Shown here: positions 56,966-64,000 of the stretch, piece by piece
How positions within the stretch are numbered: the stretch's first letter is position 1
Layout: each line of letters begins with the position of its first letter
Assembly: GCF_009707325.1 (NCBI RefSeq)
Contig: NZ_CP046103.1
Location: 248,001-312,000, forward strand
Direction of reading: 5' to 3'
From: Pseudomonas sp. IB20
GTDB lineage: Bacteria; Pseudomonadota; Gammaproteobacteria; Pseudomonadales; Pseudomonadaceae
Length of the DNA: 64,000 nucleotides
Position numbers and translations under genes: made by a program
The notes under the pieces: model-generated
What the model was told of the DNA's origin: nothing
What the model saw: the letters and a program-made list of their open reading frames with translations, nothing else
Databases searched by the model: none

Positions 56966-58153
56966 CTAATCGCGCTCGGCCAGCACCATCAAGTTGCGCG
57001 GGGTCAACGTCGTTTCGCAGAAGTTGCCTATCTCGACCTTGTAGCCCTGTTCCGCCAAAAAAAGTGCCCGATCCAGCACCAGCCACATCTCCAGTGGGCG
57101 CCGAAACAGACCGCGCACCAACTCCAGGTTTCGCACGTGGGCCAGGCGCCGCCAGCCGTGCGCCTCCAGCGCCGCCCAATCCTGTTCACCTGTGGATAAA
57201 CCTTTGAGGCTCGCCAGCGCTCGGCAATAGTCAGCGAAGGGTTTATCCAGCCAATTGGCGGGCAGGGACGGTGTGGGCAGGTACTCGTCGCAGCCGCGCA
57301 GTTGCCGTTGTAGCTGATCGAACCCCAGGCGCCGGGCCATGGACGAGTCCCGTTGCTGGCGTACACGGTTGCCGGCGGTGACCGTTTCGCTCAGCGGCAG
57401 GCCGAGGTCATCAATCGACAGCTTAAGTTTCGACGCGCGCCCCGCGTCAGACACGGCTTGATAGCGGTCGGCATTGATGCGGTTGTAACAGCAGGGCGCC
57501 AGCGCCAGTTGCTTGCAGCCCGCTGCGCTGGCCAGTTGCAGCAGGCGCACGTGCAGGTCGCCGCAGGCATGCAGGGCGACGGGGGTGTGGTCGGCGCTGA
57601 TCGACACAGGCGCCATCACGTCTTGCAGGCGATGGGTAGCGGGCAGGCCGTGATGCTCGCTCAGGGCCTGACCCGAGGCGATAAGGGCCGGGTCGTATTC
57701 CAGGCACGTCAGCTGCTGGCCGGGTTGCAGCAGGCGGCGGCCGAGGTGGCCTTTGCCGGCGCACCAGTCCAGCCAGTGCGTGGGCGTTTGCGCGAAATGC
57801 AGCGCGGCGCCGAAGGCTTCGATCTGTTGCCACTTGCGGCCCGGCACGTCGACATTCAGTCGATGGCGAGCGGGTTGCAGCGTCTGTGTCGGTAATTTAT
57901 CCACAGCACTGAGCTGCAGCGCCTGTTCGGCCAGCTGTGGAAAAGGCGCGGGCGCCGGCAGGTCATGAGGGTGGTTGTGGCAGCTGTCGGCATCGGCCAA
58001 CGAGCGTTGGCGCAGCCATTGGGCCAGCTCGGGGTGCTGGGTTTCCCAGGGTAAATGCAGATGGGTAAAGGGCCGTGGTCGCCACAGCCCTTGGTGCTCG
58101 ATTAAAAACGCATCCAGCGCCGCAAAGCGTGCTTCAGCGTCCTTGGCAAGCAT
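56966..58153 (-). CDS. Class I SAM-dependent methyltransferase
   Basis: The 395-residue protein has a SAM-binding motif LDWCAGKGHLGRR at about 128-140, an acidic motif after strand 2 (LEYDPALIASG) and a conserved APCCYNRIN near residue 222. It resembles the METTL25/GSTCD-type methyltransferases with RNA or protein targets; the target is unknown. Its ATG overlaps the last 20 bases of the upstream permease gene, so it is probably part of that operon. Three DnaA-box-like TTATCCACA sites lie in or near it (56933, 57191, 57897). Confidence 0.75.
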   Translation of the reverse strand: MLAKDAEARFAALDAFLIEHQGLWRPRPFTHLHLPWETQHPELAQWLRQRSLADADSCHNHPHDLPAPAPFPQLAEQALQLSAVDKLPTQTLQPARHRLNVDVPGRKWQQIEAFGAALHFAQTPTHWLDWCAGKGHLGRRLLQPGQQLTCLEYDPALIASGQALSEHHGLPATHRLQDVMAPVSISADHTPVALHACGDLHVRLLQLASAAGCKQLALAPCCYNRINADRYQAVSDAGRASKLKLSIDDLGLPLSETVTAGNRVRQQRDSSMARRLGFDQLQRQLRGCDEYLPTPSLPANWLDKPFADYCRALASLKGLSTGEQDWAALEAHGWRRLAHVRNLELVRGLFRRPLEMWLVLDRALFLAEQGYKVEIGNFCETTLTPRNLMVLAERD

Positions 58154-58802
58154 CGACGCGCAGCCAGCGTTCGAGCAGTTTGAAGCCGCGTACCAGGATG
58201 TAAGCCATCAGCAGATAGAACAGCCCTGCGGCGAAGAAGATCTCCACCGGCAGGTAGGTGCGCGCGATGATGGTCCGCGCCATGCCGGTCAGTTCCAGCA
58301 AGGTCACGGTACTGGCCAGGGCGCTGGCCTTGAGCATCAGGATCACTTCGTTGCTGTACGCCGGCAGGCCGATGCGCGAGGCACGCGGCAGGATGATGTA
58401 GAACAGCGTCTTGGGCTTGGACATGCCCAGCGCGCGCGCCGCTTCGATTTCACCCGGCGGGATGGCCTGGATCGCGCCGCGCAGGATCTCGGCGATGTAG
58501 GCGGCGGTGTGCAGGGTCATGGTGGCGGTGGCACACCAGAACGGGTCGCGCAGGTACGGCCACATGAAGCTCTCACGCACGGCATCGAACTGCGCCAGGC
58601 CGTAATAGACCAGGAACAACTGCACCAGCAGCGGCGTACCACGGAAGAAGAAAATGTAGGCGTAGGGCAGGGCGCTCACGTACCAACGGCGCGAGGAGCG
58701 GGCAATGCCCAGTGGGATCGCCAGCAGCAAACCGGCGATCACGGCGATGGCCACCAGTTCCAGGGTCAGGGTCGCGCCCTGGGCCAGTTGGCACGTAGTC
58801 AC
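58134..58802 (-). CDS. Basic amino acid ABC transporter permease (HisM/AotM-like)
   Basis: This 222-residue inner-membrane permease has about five helices, the motif FRGTPLLVQLFL near residue 54 and the coupling loop EIEAARALGMSKPKTLFY near 117. It pairs with the permease gene 3 bases upstream to form the channel. The set resembles P. aeruginosa aotJQMP and E. coli hisJQMP for arginine, ornithine, lysine or histidine. The exact substrate is inferred from the binding protein. It overlaps the methyltransferase start by 20 bases. Confidence 0.85.
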   Translation of the reverse strand: MTTCQLAQGATLTLELVAIAVIAGLLLAIPLGIARSSRRWYVSALPYAYIFFFRGTPLLVQLFLVYYGLAQFDAVRESFMWPYLRDPFWCATATMTLHTAAYIAEILRGAIQAIPPGEIEAARALGMSKPKTLFYIILPRASRIGLPAYSNEVILMLKASALASTVTLLELTGMARTIIARTYLPVEIFFAAGLFYLLMAYILVRGFKLLERWLRVDACQGR

Positions 58803-58805
58803 CGC

Positions 58806-59501
58806 TCATTGGGTGCTCCTCGCAAAGCCGCGGGCGGCGCGTTTTTCCAGGAAGTACATGCCGGTCATGGCCAGCACGGTGAGGCCCAGGTACATGAAGG
58901 CGGCGACCATAAAGAAGGTGAACGGCTGTTTGGTCACGGTCACGCCGATCTGCGCATGGCGCATGATTTCTTCAAGGCCGATCACCGACACCAGTGCGGT
59001 GTCTTTCATCAGGATCATGAACAGGTTGCCCAGGCCCGGCAGGGCGATGCGCCACATCTGCGGCATGATCAAACGGGTGAAAATCCGAAACTTTGACAGC
59101 CCCAACGCCACACCGGCTTCGCGGTGGCCCTTGGGAATGGCGAGGATCGCGCCACGAAACACTTCGGTGGCGTAGGCGCCAAAGCACAGGCCCAGGGCGA
59201 TAACCCCGGCGGCAAAGGCACTGAGCGAAAGGTCGGGGTTGCCGAAAAACTCCCCCAGGGCACGCATCAAATTGACCGTGCCGAAATAAATCAGCAGTAC
59301 CCACAACAGTTCGGGAATGCCACGAACGATGGTCGAGTATGCGCCGCCAAGCCATTGCAGCGGCTTGTACGGGGAGGTCTTGCCGAGGGCGCCGGCAAGG
59401 CCCAGCACCAGCCCCAGGCACAGGGCCGTGAGCGCCAGTTTGACGGTCATCAGCGCGCCGGCGGCGAGCGCCGGGCCGAATCCGTAGAGATCGAAATTCA
59501 T
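58806..59501 (-). CDS. Basic amino acid ABC transporter permease (HisQ/AotQ-like)
   Basis: This 231-residue permease has about five helices, STIVRGIPELLWVLLI near residues 56-71 and the coupling loop HREAGVALGLSKFRIFTR near 130. Order and length match HisQ. It follows the binding-protein gene by 74 bases and precedes the second permease gene by 3. It is complete. Confidence 0.85.
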   Translation of the reverse strand: MNFDLYGFGPALAAGALMTVKLALTALCLGLVLGLAGALGKTSPYKPLQWLGGAYSTIVRGIPELLWVLLIYFGTVNLMRALGEFFGNPDLSLSAFAAGVIALGLCFGAYATEVFRGAILAIPKGHREAGVALGLSKFRIFTRLIMPQMWRIALPGLGNLFMILMKDTALVSVIGLEEIMRHAQIGVTVTKQPFTFFMVAAFMYLGLTVLAMTGMYFLEKRAARGFARSTQ

Positions 59502-59575
59502 GGTGTTTTCATATCGCGGCAGGCATTGCTGAAAGCCGGCGCGCTCAAAGCAGCGCGCCGGTCAGGCCGTTCAGA

Positions 59576-60328
59576 TCATTCGATGCTGAACGGGAAGTAC
59601 TTGTCGTTGATCTTCTTGTAGGTGCCGTCTGCCTTGATCTCTGCCAGGGCTTTGTTCAGGCGTTCGCGCAGTGGGTCGCCTTTGCGTACGGCGATACCGA
59701 TCTTGTCGCTTTCTACAACCGGGTCGCCTTTGAATTCATAGGCCGAACCGTCTTTGCTCTTGAGCCATTCGTACTGCACGTATTTGTCGGCGAGGATGCC
59801 GTCCAAGCGGCCGGACGTCAGGTCGAGGTAGGCGTTTTCCTGGGTGTCGTAGAGCTTGGCCTCGGTGTCCGGCAGCTTGTCTTCCAGATAAGTACCGGCC
59901 AGCGTCGCGCGCTGGGCGCCGATGATCTTGCCCTTCAGGTAAGCCGCGTCAGTCTTGAAGTCCGCAGTGGCTTTAGGCGCGATGAATTGCAGCTTGTTGG
60001 AGTAGTACGGGTCGGTGAAGTCGACAGCCTGCTTGCGTTCATCGGTGATGGACAGCGAGGACACCAGGAAGTCGAACTTCTTGGCGTTCAGGGCCGGGAT
60101 GATGCCGTCCCAGTCAGACACATACACTTCGCACTTCTCGACTTTCATCTTCGCGCACAGGGCGTCGCCGATGTCTTTGTCGAAGCCGACGACGTTGCCG
60201 CTGGCGTCTTTATTGTTGAAGGGCGGGTAGGCCGCTTCGATCCCCATTTTCAAGGTTTCTGCTATGGCCGTGGCGCTGAACGCCATCGAAACGGCCGCGG
60301 CCAGAAGGAATTTTTTATAGTTCTGCAT
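59576..60328 (-). CDS. Periplasmic basic amino acid-binding protein
   Basis: From ATG 60328 (GGAG 8 bases upstream) this reads 250 residues with a signal peptide (MQNYKKFLLAAAVSMAFSA ... AIA, cleavage near residue 23). The mature protein has the HisJ/ArgT pattern GIEAAYPPFNNKDASG and a cysteine pair, CAKMKVEKC, as in lysine/arginine/ornithine and histidine binding proteins. It delivers substrate to the two permeases downstream. Arginine/lysine/ornithine is the best guess. Confidence 0.87.
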   Translation of the reverse strand: MQNYKKFLLAAAVSMAFSATAIAETLKMGIEAAYPPFNNKDASGNVVGFDKDIGDALCAKMKVEKCEVYVSDWDGIIPALNAKKFDFLVSSLSITDERKQAVDFTDPYYSNKLQFIAPKATADFKTDAAYLKGKIIGAQRATLAGTYLEDKLPDTEAKLYDTQENAYLDLTSGRLDGILADKYVQYEWLKSKDGSAYEFKGDPVVESDKIGIAVRKGDPLRERLNKALAEIKADGTYKKINDKYFPFSIE

Positions 60329-60341
60329 GCATGTTGCTCCG

Positions 60342-61115
60342 TTAGCGGTTGCTGGACATGAATTGTTTGCAGCGCGCCGAAAGCGGGTTTTCAAACACCT
60401 GCTGTGGCGATCCTTGCTCTTCGACCAGGCCCTGGTGCAGGAACACCACTTCACTGGAAACCTGACGGGCAAAGCCCATTTCATGGGTGACCAGCAGCAT
60501 GGTGCGGCCTTCTTCGGCCAGCGCGCGGATCACATTAAGTACTTCCTGGACCATTTCCGGGTCAAGCGCCGATGTCGGCTCGTCGAACAGGATGACCTTG
60601 GGTTGCATCGCCAGGGTGCGCGCAATGGCGGCCCGTTGTTGCTGGCCGCCAGACAGTTGCGCAGGGTAAGCGTGGCGCTTGTCGCCGATGCCGACCTTGG
60701 CCAGCAGGGCTTCGGCTACTTCTATCGCCTCGGCCTTGCTCTGGCCAAGCACACGGCGCGGCGCCTCGATGATGTTATCGAGGATGCTCATGTGCGGCCA
60801 CAGGTTAAAGTTTTGAAACACAAAACCGATTTCACTGCGCAGGCGGTTGATCTGTTTGCCGTCGGCGGCCATCAGCTCGCCGTTTTTCATGGCCTTGAGC
60901 TTGAGCTCTTCACCGGCAACGAAGATCTGCCCCTGGTGCGGGTTTTCGAGCAGGTTGATGCAGCGTAGGAAGGTGGACTTGCCGGAACCGGAGGAGCCCA
61001 GGATCGAGATCACGTCACCGTCGCGAGCGGTCAGCGAGATACCTTTAAGCACCTCCAGCTCACCATAGCGTTTATGCAAGTTGCGGATTTCAAGCGCGGG
61101 CGCGGCCTCGGCCAT
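60342..61115 (-). CDS. Basic amino acid ABC transporter ATP-binding protein (HisP-like)
   Basis: This 257-residue ATPase has Walker A GSSGSGKST at about 39-47, the signature LSGGQQQRAAIAR near 163 and Walker B ILFDEPTSALDP near 184. It is the first gene of the operon (ATPase, binding protein, two permeases) and ends 13 bases before the binding-protein start. The order is unlike the classic J-Q-M-P because the ATPase comes first. Confidence 0.9.
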   Translation of the reverse strand: MAEAAPALEIRNLHKRYGELEVLKGISLTARDGDVISILGSSGSGKSTFLRCINLLENPHQGQIFVAGEELKLKAMKNGELMAADGKQINRLRSEIGFVFQNFNLWPHMSILDNIIEAPRRVLGQSKAEAIEVAEALLAKVGIGDKRHAYPAQLSGGQQQRAAIARTLAMQPKVILFDEPTSALDPEMVQEVLNVIRALAEEGRTMLLVTHEMGFARQVSSEVVFLHQGLVEEQGSPQQVFENPLSARCKQFMSSNR

Positions 61116-61561
61116 GTGCGGTCCTCATTGTGTTCAGTGCGTTCTTGCTGTTGGGCCGCCTTCCTGGCGAGGCGCCAAGCTAGCATAGCGCTCAGATGGC
61201 AGCCAACAGCGCTGCGGACGGTTAACAGGTGGTCTGCGTCAGGGTGTCGCATCAGCGCAGCAGCGTGTCGCGCTATCAACAACCTAACAGACGTTTGAAC
61301 CCGATAAATCCACAGGCTTCGCGTAAAAAAGGGCGCGATGGTGCCAGCTTTGGGCGGGTGTTGGAAGGGTTAACCGGGCAAACGGTGCACATCAGCCCTT
61401 TTGTGGGGCGTCACGCACTTTTTGTGTGTGTTTTTGGTGCGCGCATGCGGCTGGAATGTGGGTCGCACGGTAACGCTATAGCGGAATGCCATTGTTCTCA
61501 ACGACTTGCGAGGGCTGATCAATTGTCCTACAGGCCGCGTCAATTGCGGCTCTGTAACATT

Positions 61562-61578
61562 TTGGCGCAAATCTTGCG
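61562..61578 (+). promoter_or_regulatory. Sigma-54 (RpoN) promoter upstream of gabP
   Basis: TTGGCGCAAATCTTGCG fits the sigma-54 consensus TTGGCAC-N5-TTGC, with GG at -24 and GC at -12 exactly spaced. It lies about 93 bases before the gabP ATG. The surrounding 61116-61561 contains no gene; inverted repeats or activator sites there are not obvious. Confidence 0.65.
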
Positions 61579-61670
61579 TAAAAAATAAAGAACGCCCCGT
61601 TGGTTTCTTTTCACGAAAAAGATCGCGCGCCGGGTGGACCGTTTTCGCAATTCCTCGTAAAGGTGTGTCA

Positions 61671-63062
61671 ATGAGTAGTACGCAAAGCTCCAATGACCTC
61701 GAACAGGGGCTCAAACCGCGGCACGTCACCATGCTGTCGATTGCCGGCGTCATCGGTGCCGGTTTGTTTGTTGGCTCCGGCCACGCGATTGCTGCCGCTG
61801 GCCCTGCAGTGCTGCTGGCTTACGCCGCTGCGGGTACGCTGGTGGTGTTGGTGATGCGCATGCTCGCCGAGATGGCGGTAGCATCGCCCGACACCGGTTC
61901 GTTCTCTACCTACGCCGACCGCGCGATCGGTCACTGGGCCGGTTTCACCATCGGCTGGTTGTACTGGTGGTTCTGGGTGTTGGTGATTCCGCTGGAAGCC
62001 AACGCCGCTGCGACCATCCTCCACGCCTGGTTCCCCGACGTGGCCATCTGGGCGTTTACCTTGATCATCACTTTGTTGCTGACGGCGACCAACCTGTTCA
62101 GCGTGAAGAACTACGGTGAATTCGAGTTTTGGTTTGCGCTGATCAAAGTCGTGGCGATTGTGGCCTTTGTGATCCTCGGCCTGGCCGCCATTTTCGGCTT
62201 CCTGCCGACCAGCCAGGTCAGCGGCGTGTCGCACCTGTTCGACACCCAAGGCTTCATGCCCAACGGCATGGGCGCAGTACTGGCCGCCATCCTGACCACC
62301 ATGTTCTCCTTCATGGGCACCGAGATTGTCACCATCGCTGCCGCTGAATCCAAAAACCCAGGCCAGCAAATCACCAAGGCCACCAACTCGGTGATCTGGC
62401 GAATTGGTTTGTTCTACCTGCTGTCGATCTTCATCGTTGTGTCCCTGGTGCCATGGAACGATCCGACCCTGGCGGCCGTAGGTTCCTACCAGACCGTGCT
62501 GGAACGCATGGGCATCCCGAATGCCAAGCTGATCGTCGACCTGGTGGTTCTGGTTGCCGTGACCAGTTGCCTGAACTCGGCGCTGTACACCGCCTCGCGC
62601 ATGCTGTTCTCCCTCGGCCGTCGCGGTGACGCACCGGCCATGGCCAAGCGCACCAACAAAAGCGGCACGCCTTATTGTGCAGTGCTGCTGTCCACTGGCG
62701 CGGCGTTCCTGGCGGTATTCGCCAACTACGTGGCCCCGGCGGCGGTGTTCGAGTTCTTGCTGGCCAGCTCCGGCGCTATCGCGTTGCTGGTGTACCTGGT
62801 GATTGCCGTGTCGCAACTGCGCATGCGTCAGAAGCGTACGGCGGCGGGCGAGAAGATTGTCTTCAAGATGTGGCTGTTCCCTGGTCTGACCTATGCGGTG
62901 ATGGTGTTCATCGTCGGTACGCTGACCATCATGCTGTTCCAGGAAGCGCACCGGGTCGAGATCATCGCGACCGGTATCCTGAGCTTGCTGGTAGTGCTGG
63001 CGGGGTTGTTTGTGGCGAGCCGTCGCAAGGCGCAGAAGGTAGGCGCTGCGGTACTCAATTGA
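61671..63062 (+). CDS. gabP: GABA/amino acid permease (GabP type)
   Basis: The 463-residue amino acid/polyamine/organocation permease has twelve hydrophobic helices and the consensus VIGAGLFVGSGHAIAAAGPA at about 25-44. The match to GabP (gamma-aminobutyrate uptake) is close, but related permeases for beta-alanine or proline exist. ATG 61671 has AAAGGTG upstream; a longer frame begins at 61506. The sigma-54 promoter upstream points to nitrogen- or carbon-source control. Confidence 0.8.
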   Translation: MSSTQSSNDLEQGLKPRHVTMLSIAGVIGAGLFVGSGHAIAAAGPAVLLAYAAAGTLVVLVMRMLAEMAVASPDTGSFSTYADRAIGHWAGFTIGWLYWWFWVLVIPLEANAAATILHAWFPDVAIWAFTLIITLLLTATNLFSVKNYGEFEFWFALIKVVAIVAFVILGLAAIFGFLPTSQVSGVSHLFDTQGFMPNGMGAVLAAILTTMFSFMGTEIVTIAAAESKNPGQQITKATNSVIWRIGLFYLLSIFIVVSLVPWNDPTLAAVGSYQTVLERMGIPNAKLIVDLVVLVAVTSCLNSALYTASRMLFSLGRRGDAPAMAKRTNKSGTPYCAVLLSTGAAFLAVFANYVAPAAVFEFLLASSGAIALLVYLVIAVSQLRMRQKRTAAGEKIVFKMWLFPGLTYAVMVFIVGTLTIMLFQEAHRVEIIATGILSLLVVLAGLFVASRRKAQKVGAAVLN

Positions 63063-63082
63063 TGTAATGAAATGCGGTTTTT

Positions 63083-63183
63083 AATGTGGGAGCGGGCTTG
63101 CCCGCGATGACGGACTGACAGTCGACTACGACTTTTGGGGCGCACTTCACACCGCTATCGCGGGCAAGCCCGGCTCCCACATT
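63083..63183. repeat. REPIN between gabP and a hypothetical gene
   Basis: AATGTGGGAGCGGGCTTGCCCGCGATG is mirrored by ATCGCGGGCAAGCCCGGCTCCCACATT, with an inner ACTGACAGT stem. It lies between convergent gene ends. Confidence 0.92.
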
Positions 63184-63192
63184 TGGTTTGTG

Positions 63193-63606
63193 TCAGTCTG
63201 CTGAGTTGGCGAGTGCTTGGGACGCCGCCACGTAATCCGCCTGAAACTCCTCCGACTCGATCCACGCCAACGCCGCCGCCTCATCATCGGAATCCGTCGC
63301 CCACTGCCGATACTCGATCAGTGCCGCGAGGATAAAGTCGGTAGCTTCCTCTTCGCCTTCCTGCTCCAGCACCAACGCCAGCAGTGGGTGCGCCAGGAAC
63401 ACCGCACACAGCGCCTGCTGGCTGGTCTCGCCCGCCGCACGCATCTCTACAAACAACTCGGTCAAATCCACTGACTCAAGGTCAATGCGGCTGTCATCGC
63501 CGGAGAACGCATCCGGCTTGGTCGCAACGGCGCGCTGGGTACGATTTTGCTTGGCCTTGGCTTTTGCCCGGTGGGCACGTTTTTGCTGCTTGTTCGGCGA
63601 GGCCAT
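63193..63606 (-). CDS. Conserved-looking hypothetical protein
   Basis: From ATG 63606 (GACGTGAGCCC region upstream) this reads 137 residues. The N-terminus is a basic run (MASPNKQQKRAHRAKAKAKQ), followed by an acidic helical body (FVEMRAAGETSQQAL and EQEGEEEATDFILAALIEY). No membrane or signal segment is seen. The charge split suggests nucleic acid or protein binding. I do not recognise a family. The frame opens further upstream to 63849, but that overlaps the next gene. Confidence 0.65.
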   Translation of the reverse strand: MASPNKQQKRAHRAKAKAKQNRTQRAVATKPDAFSGDDSRIDLESVDLTELFVEMRAAGETSQQALCAVFLAHPLLALVLEQEGEEEATDFILAALIEYRQWATDSDDEAAALAWIESEEFQADYVAASQALANSAD

Positions 63607-63676
63607 GGGCTCACGTCCTTTGTTCAGGATCTGGGTGGGGTATTGAAGCGCAGGTTGGGGGAAATCCCAAGGGTTT

Positions 63677-64000
63677 CTAAACTCGCTGGCCGGGGGTGCC
63701 TTGTGCCAACTCGCCTCGTTGCAGCCAAGCCAGTGCAATCGGCCACAGCCGATCCTGATACTCACTGCGGAAAAATGCGAAATGCCCGACGGCTTTTTCA
63801 CCGATATCCTCGGGGGCAATGCGCAGATGAGTAAGCGCGCAGCCTTCAAAATAGCTCAGCAACCGCTCAATAGCCGCCACCGTGCCAAACGGGTCGTCGG
63901 TGATGCTGATGGCCAGCATCTGAGCCTTTACGCGGGCAAAGGGCAACTCACCCAAGGCACGCCCACTGGGGCGGGTTTCATACCTGGGTGTCGGCGTGCC
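63677..64000 (-). CDS. Alpha/beta hydrolase, C-terminal part
   Basis: The gene enters from beyond the right edge; 108 residues at the C-terminal end are in the window. The segment AISITDDPFGTVAAIERL holds the acidic residue and EKAVGHFAFFRSEY the histidine expected for the catalytic triad of an alpha/beta fold hydrolase. The nucleophile region is outside the window. The substrate is unknown. Confidence 0.6.
   Translation of the reverse strand, partial: GTPTPRYETRPSGRALGELPFARVKAQMLAISITDDPFGTVAAIERLLSYFEGCALTHLRIAPEDIGEKAVGHFAFFRSEYQDRLWPIALAWLQRGELAQGTPGQRV

Overview
The window looks like a chromosomal segment of a Pseudomonas fluorescens-group bacterium. The support is dense GC-rich coding, many REP/REPIN palindromes of the GTGGGAGC...GGCTTGCC type between genes, OprD-type porins, and Pseudomonas-type loci (rimABK, tauABCD, dctBD, ompR-envZ, wssA-like genes). 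From memory, P. fluorescens SBW25 has rimABK and the wss cellulose locus about 40 genes apart near the origin. This window has the same two landmarks at a similar spacing.

Layout. 0-4.1 kb: cystine uptake (tcyJLN), D-cysteine desulfhydrase (dcyD) and, divergently, serine acetyltransferase (epsC). 4.3-9.2 kb: a BetT-type choline transporter behind a BetI-like palindrome, an OprD porin and an aldo/keto reductase. 9.5-13 kb: taurine operon tauABCD. 13.2-17.8 kb: gshA, a hotdog thioesterase and tex. 18.1-20.3 kb: ompR-envZ. 20.3-25 kb: rimABK, then hslR, an LpxT-like phosphatase and hslO (Hsp33). 25-27.4 kb: pckA, followed by a 299-bp AT-rich insert and an exact second copy of the pckA 3' end. 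27.4-32.7 kb: DMT transporter, a DUF1493 gene damaged by a tandem duplication, recQ, a thioesterase and a glycine-zipper protein. 32.8-37.7 kb: FdhF/YdeP oxidoreductase, fdhD, a LysR regulator and Kbp. 37.7-43.7 kb: yrfG, nudE-cysQ, a YiiD-type thioesterase and dctBD. 43.9-49.7 kb: rfbB without rfbDAC, a 967-residue kinase/PLP-enzyme fusion, aguA and a small ORF. 49.8-54.2 kb: TonB receptor, second OprD-family porin, tautomerase and tRNA-Thr. 54.7-56.7 kb: two tandem MinD/BcsQ-like genes with no cellulose synthase genes. 57-64 kb: methyltransferase, basic amino acid ABC transporter, gabP behind a sigma-54 promoter, and two genes at the right edge.

How the genes fit together. The left half is rich in sulfur metabolism: cystine uptake, cysteine breakdown and synthesis, taurine use, glutathione, and CysQ. 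The right half centres on transport and use of C4-dicarboxylates, agmatine, basic amino acids and GABA. rimABK links cyclic-di-GMP to ribosome modification.

The least expected features are these. There are eight near-perfect direct tandem duplications with unit matches of 40-147 bp, one of which splits a gene. pckA carries a 326-bp 3'-end duplication around foreign-looking DNA. An isolated WssA/WssJ-like pair sits where a cellulose operon might be expected. Ten perfect DnaA boxes (TTATCCACA) lie between 29.6 and 58 kb. No rRNA, CRISPR array, intact insertion sequence or prophage was seen.
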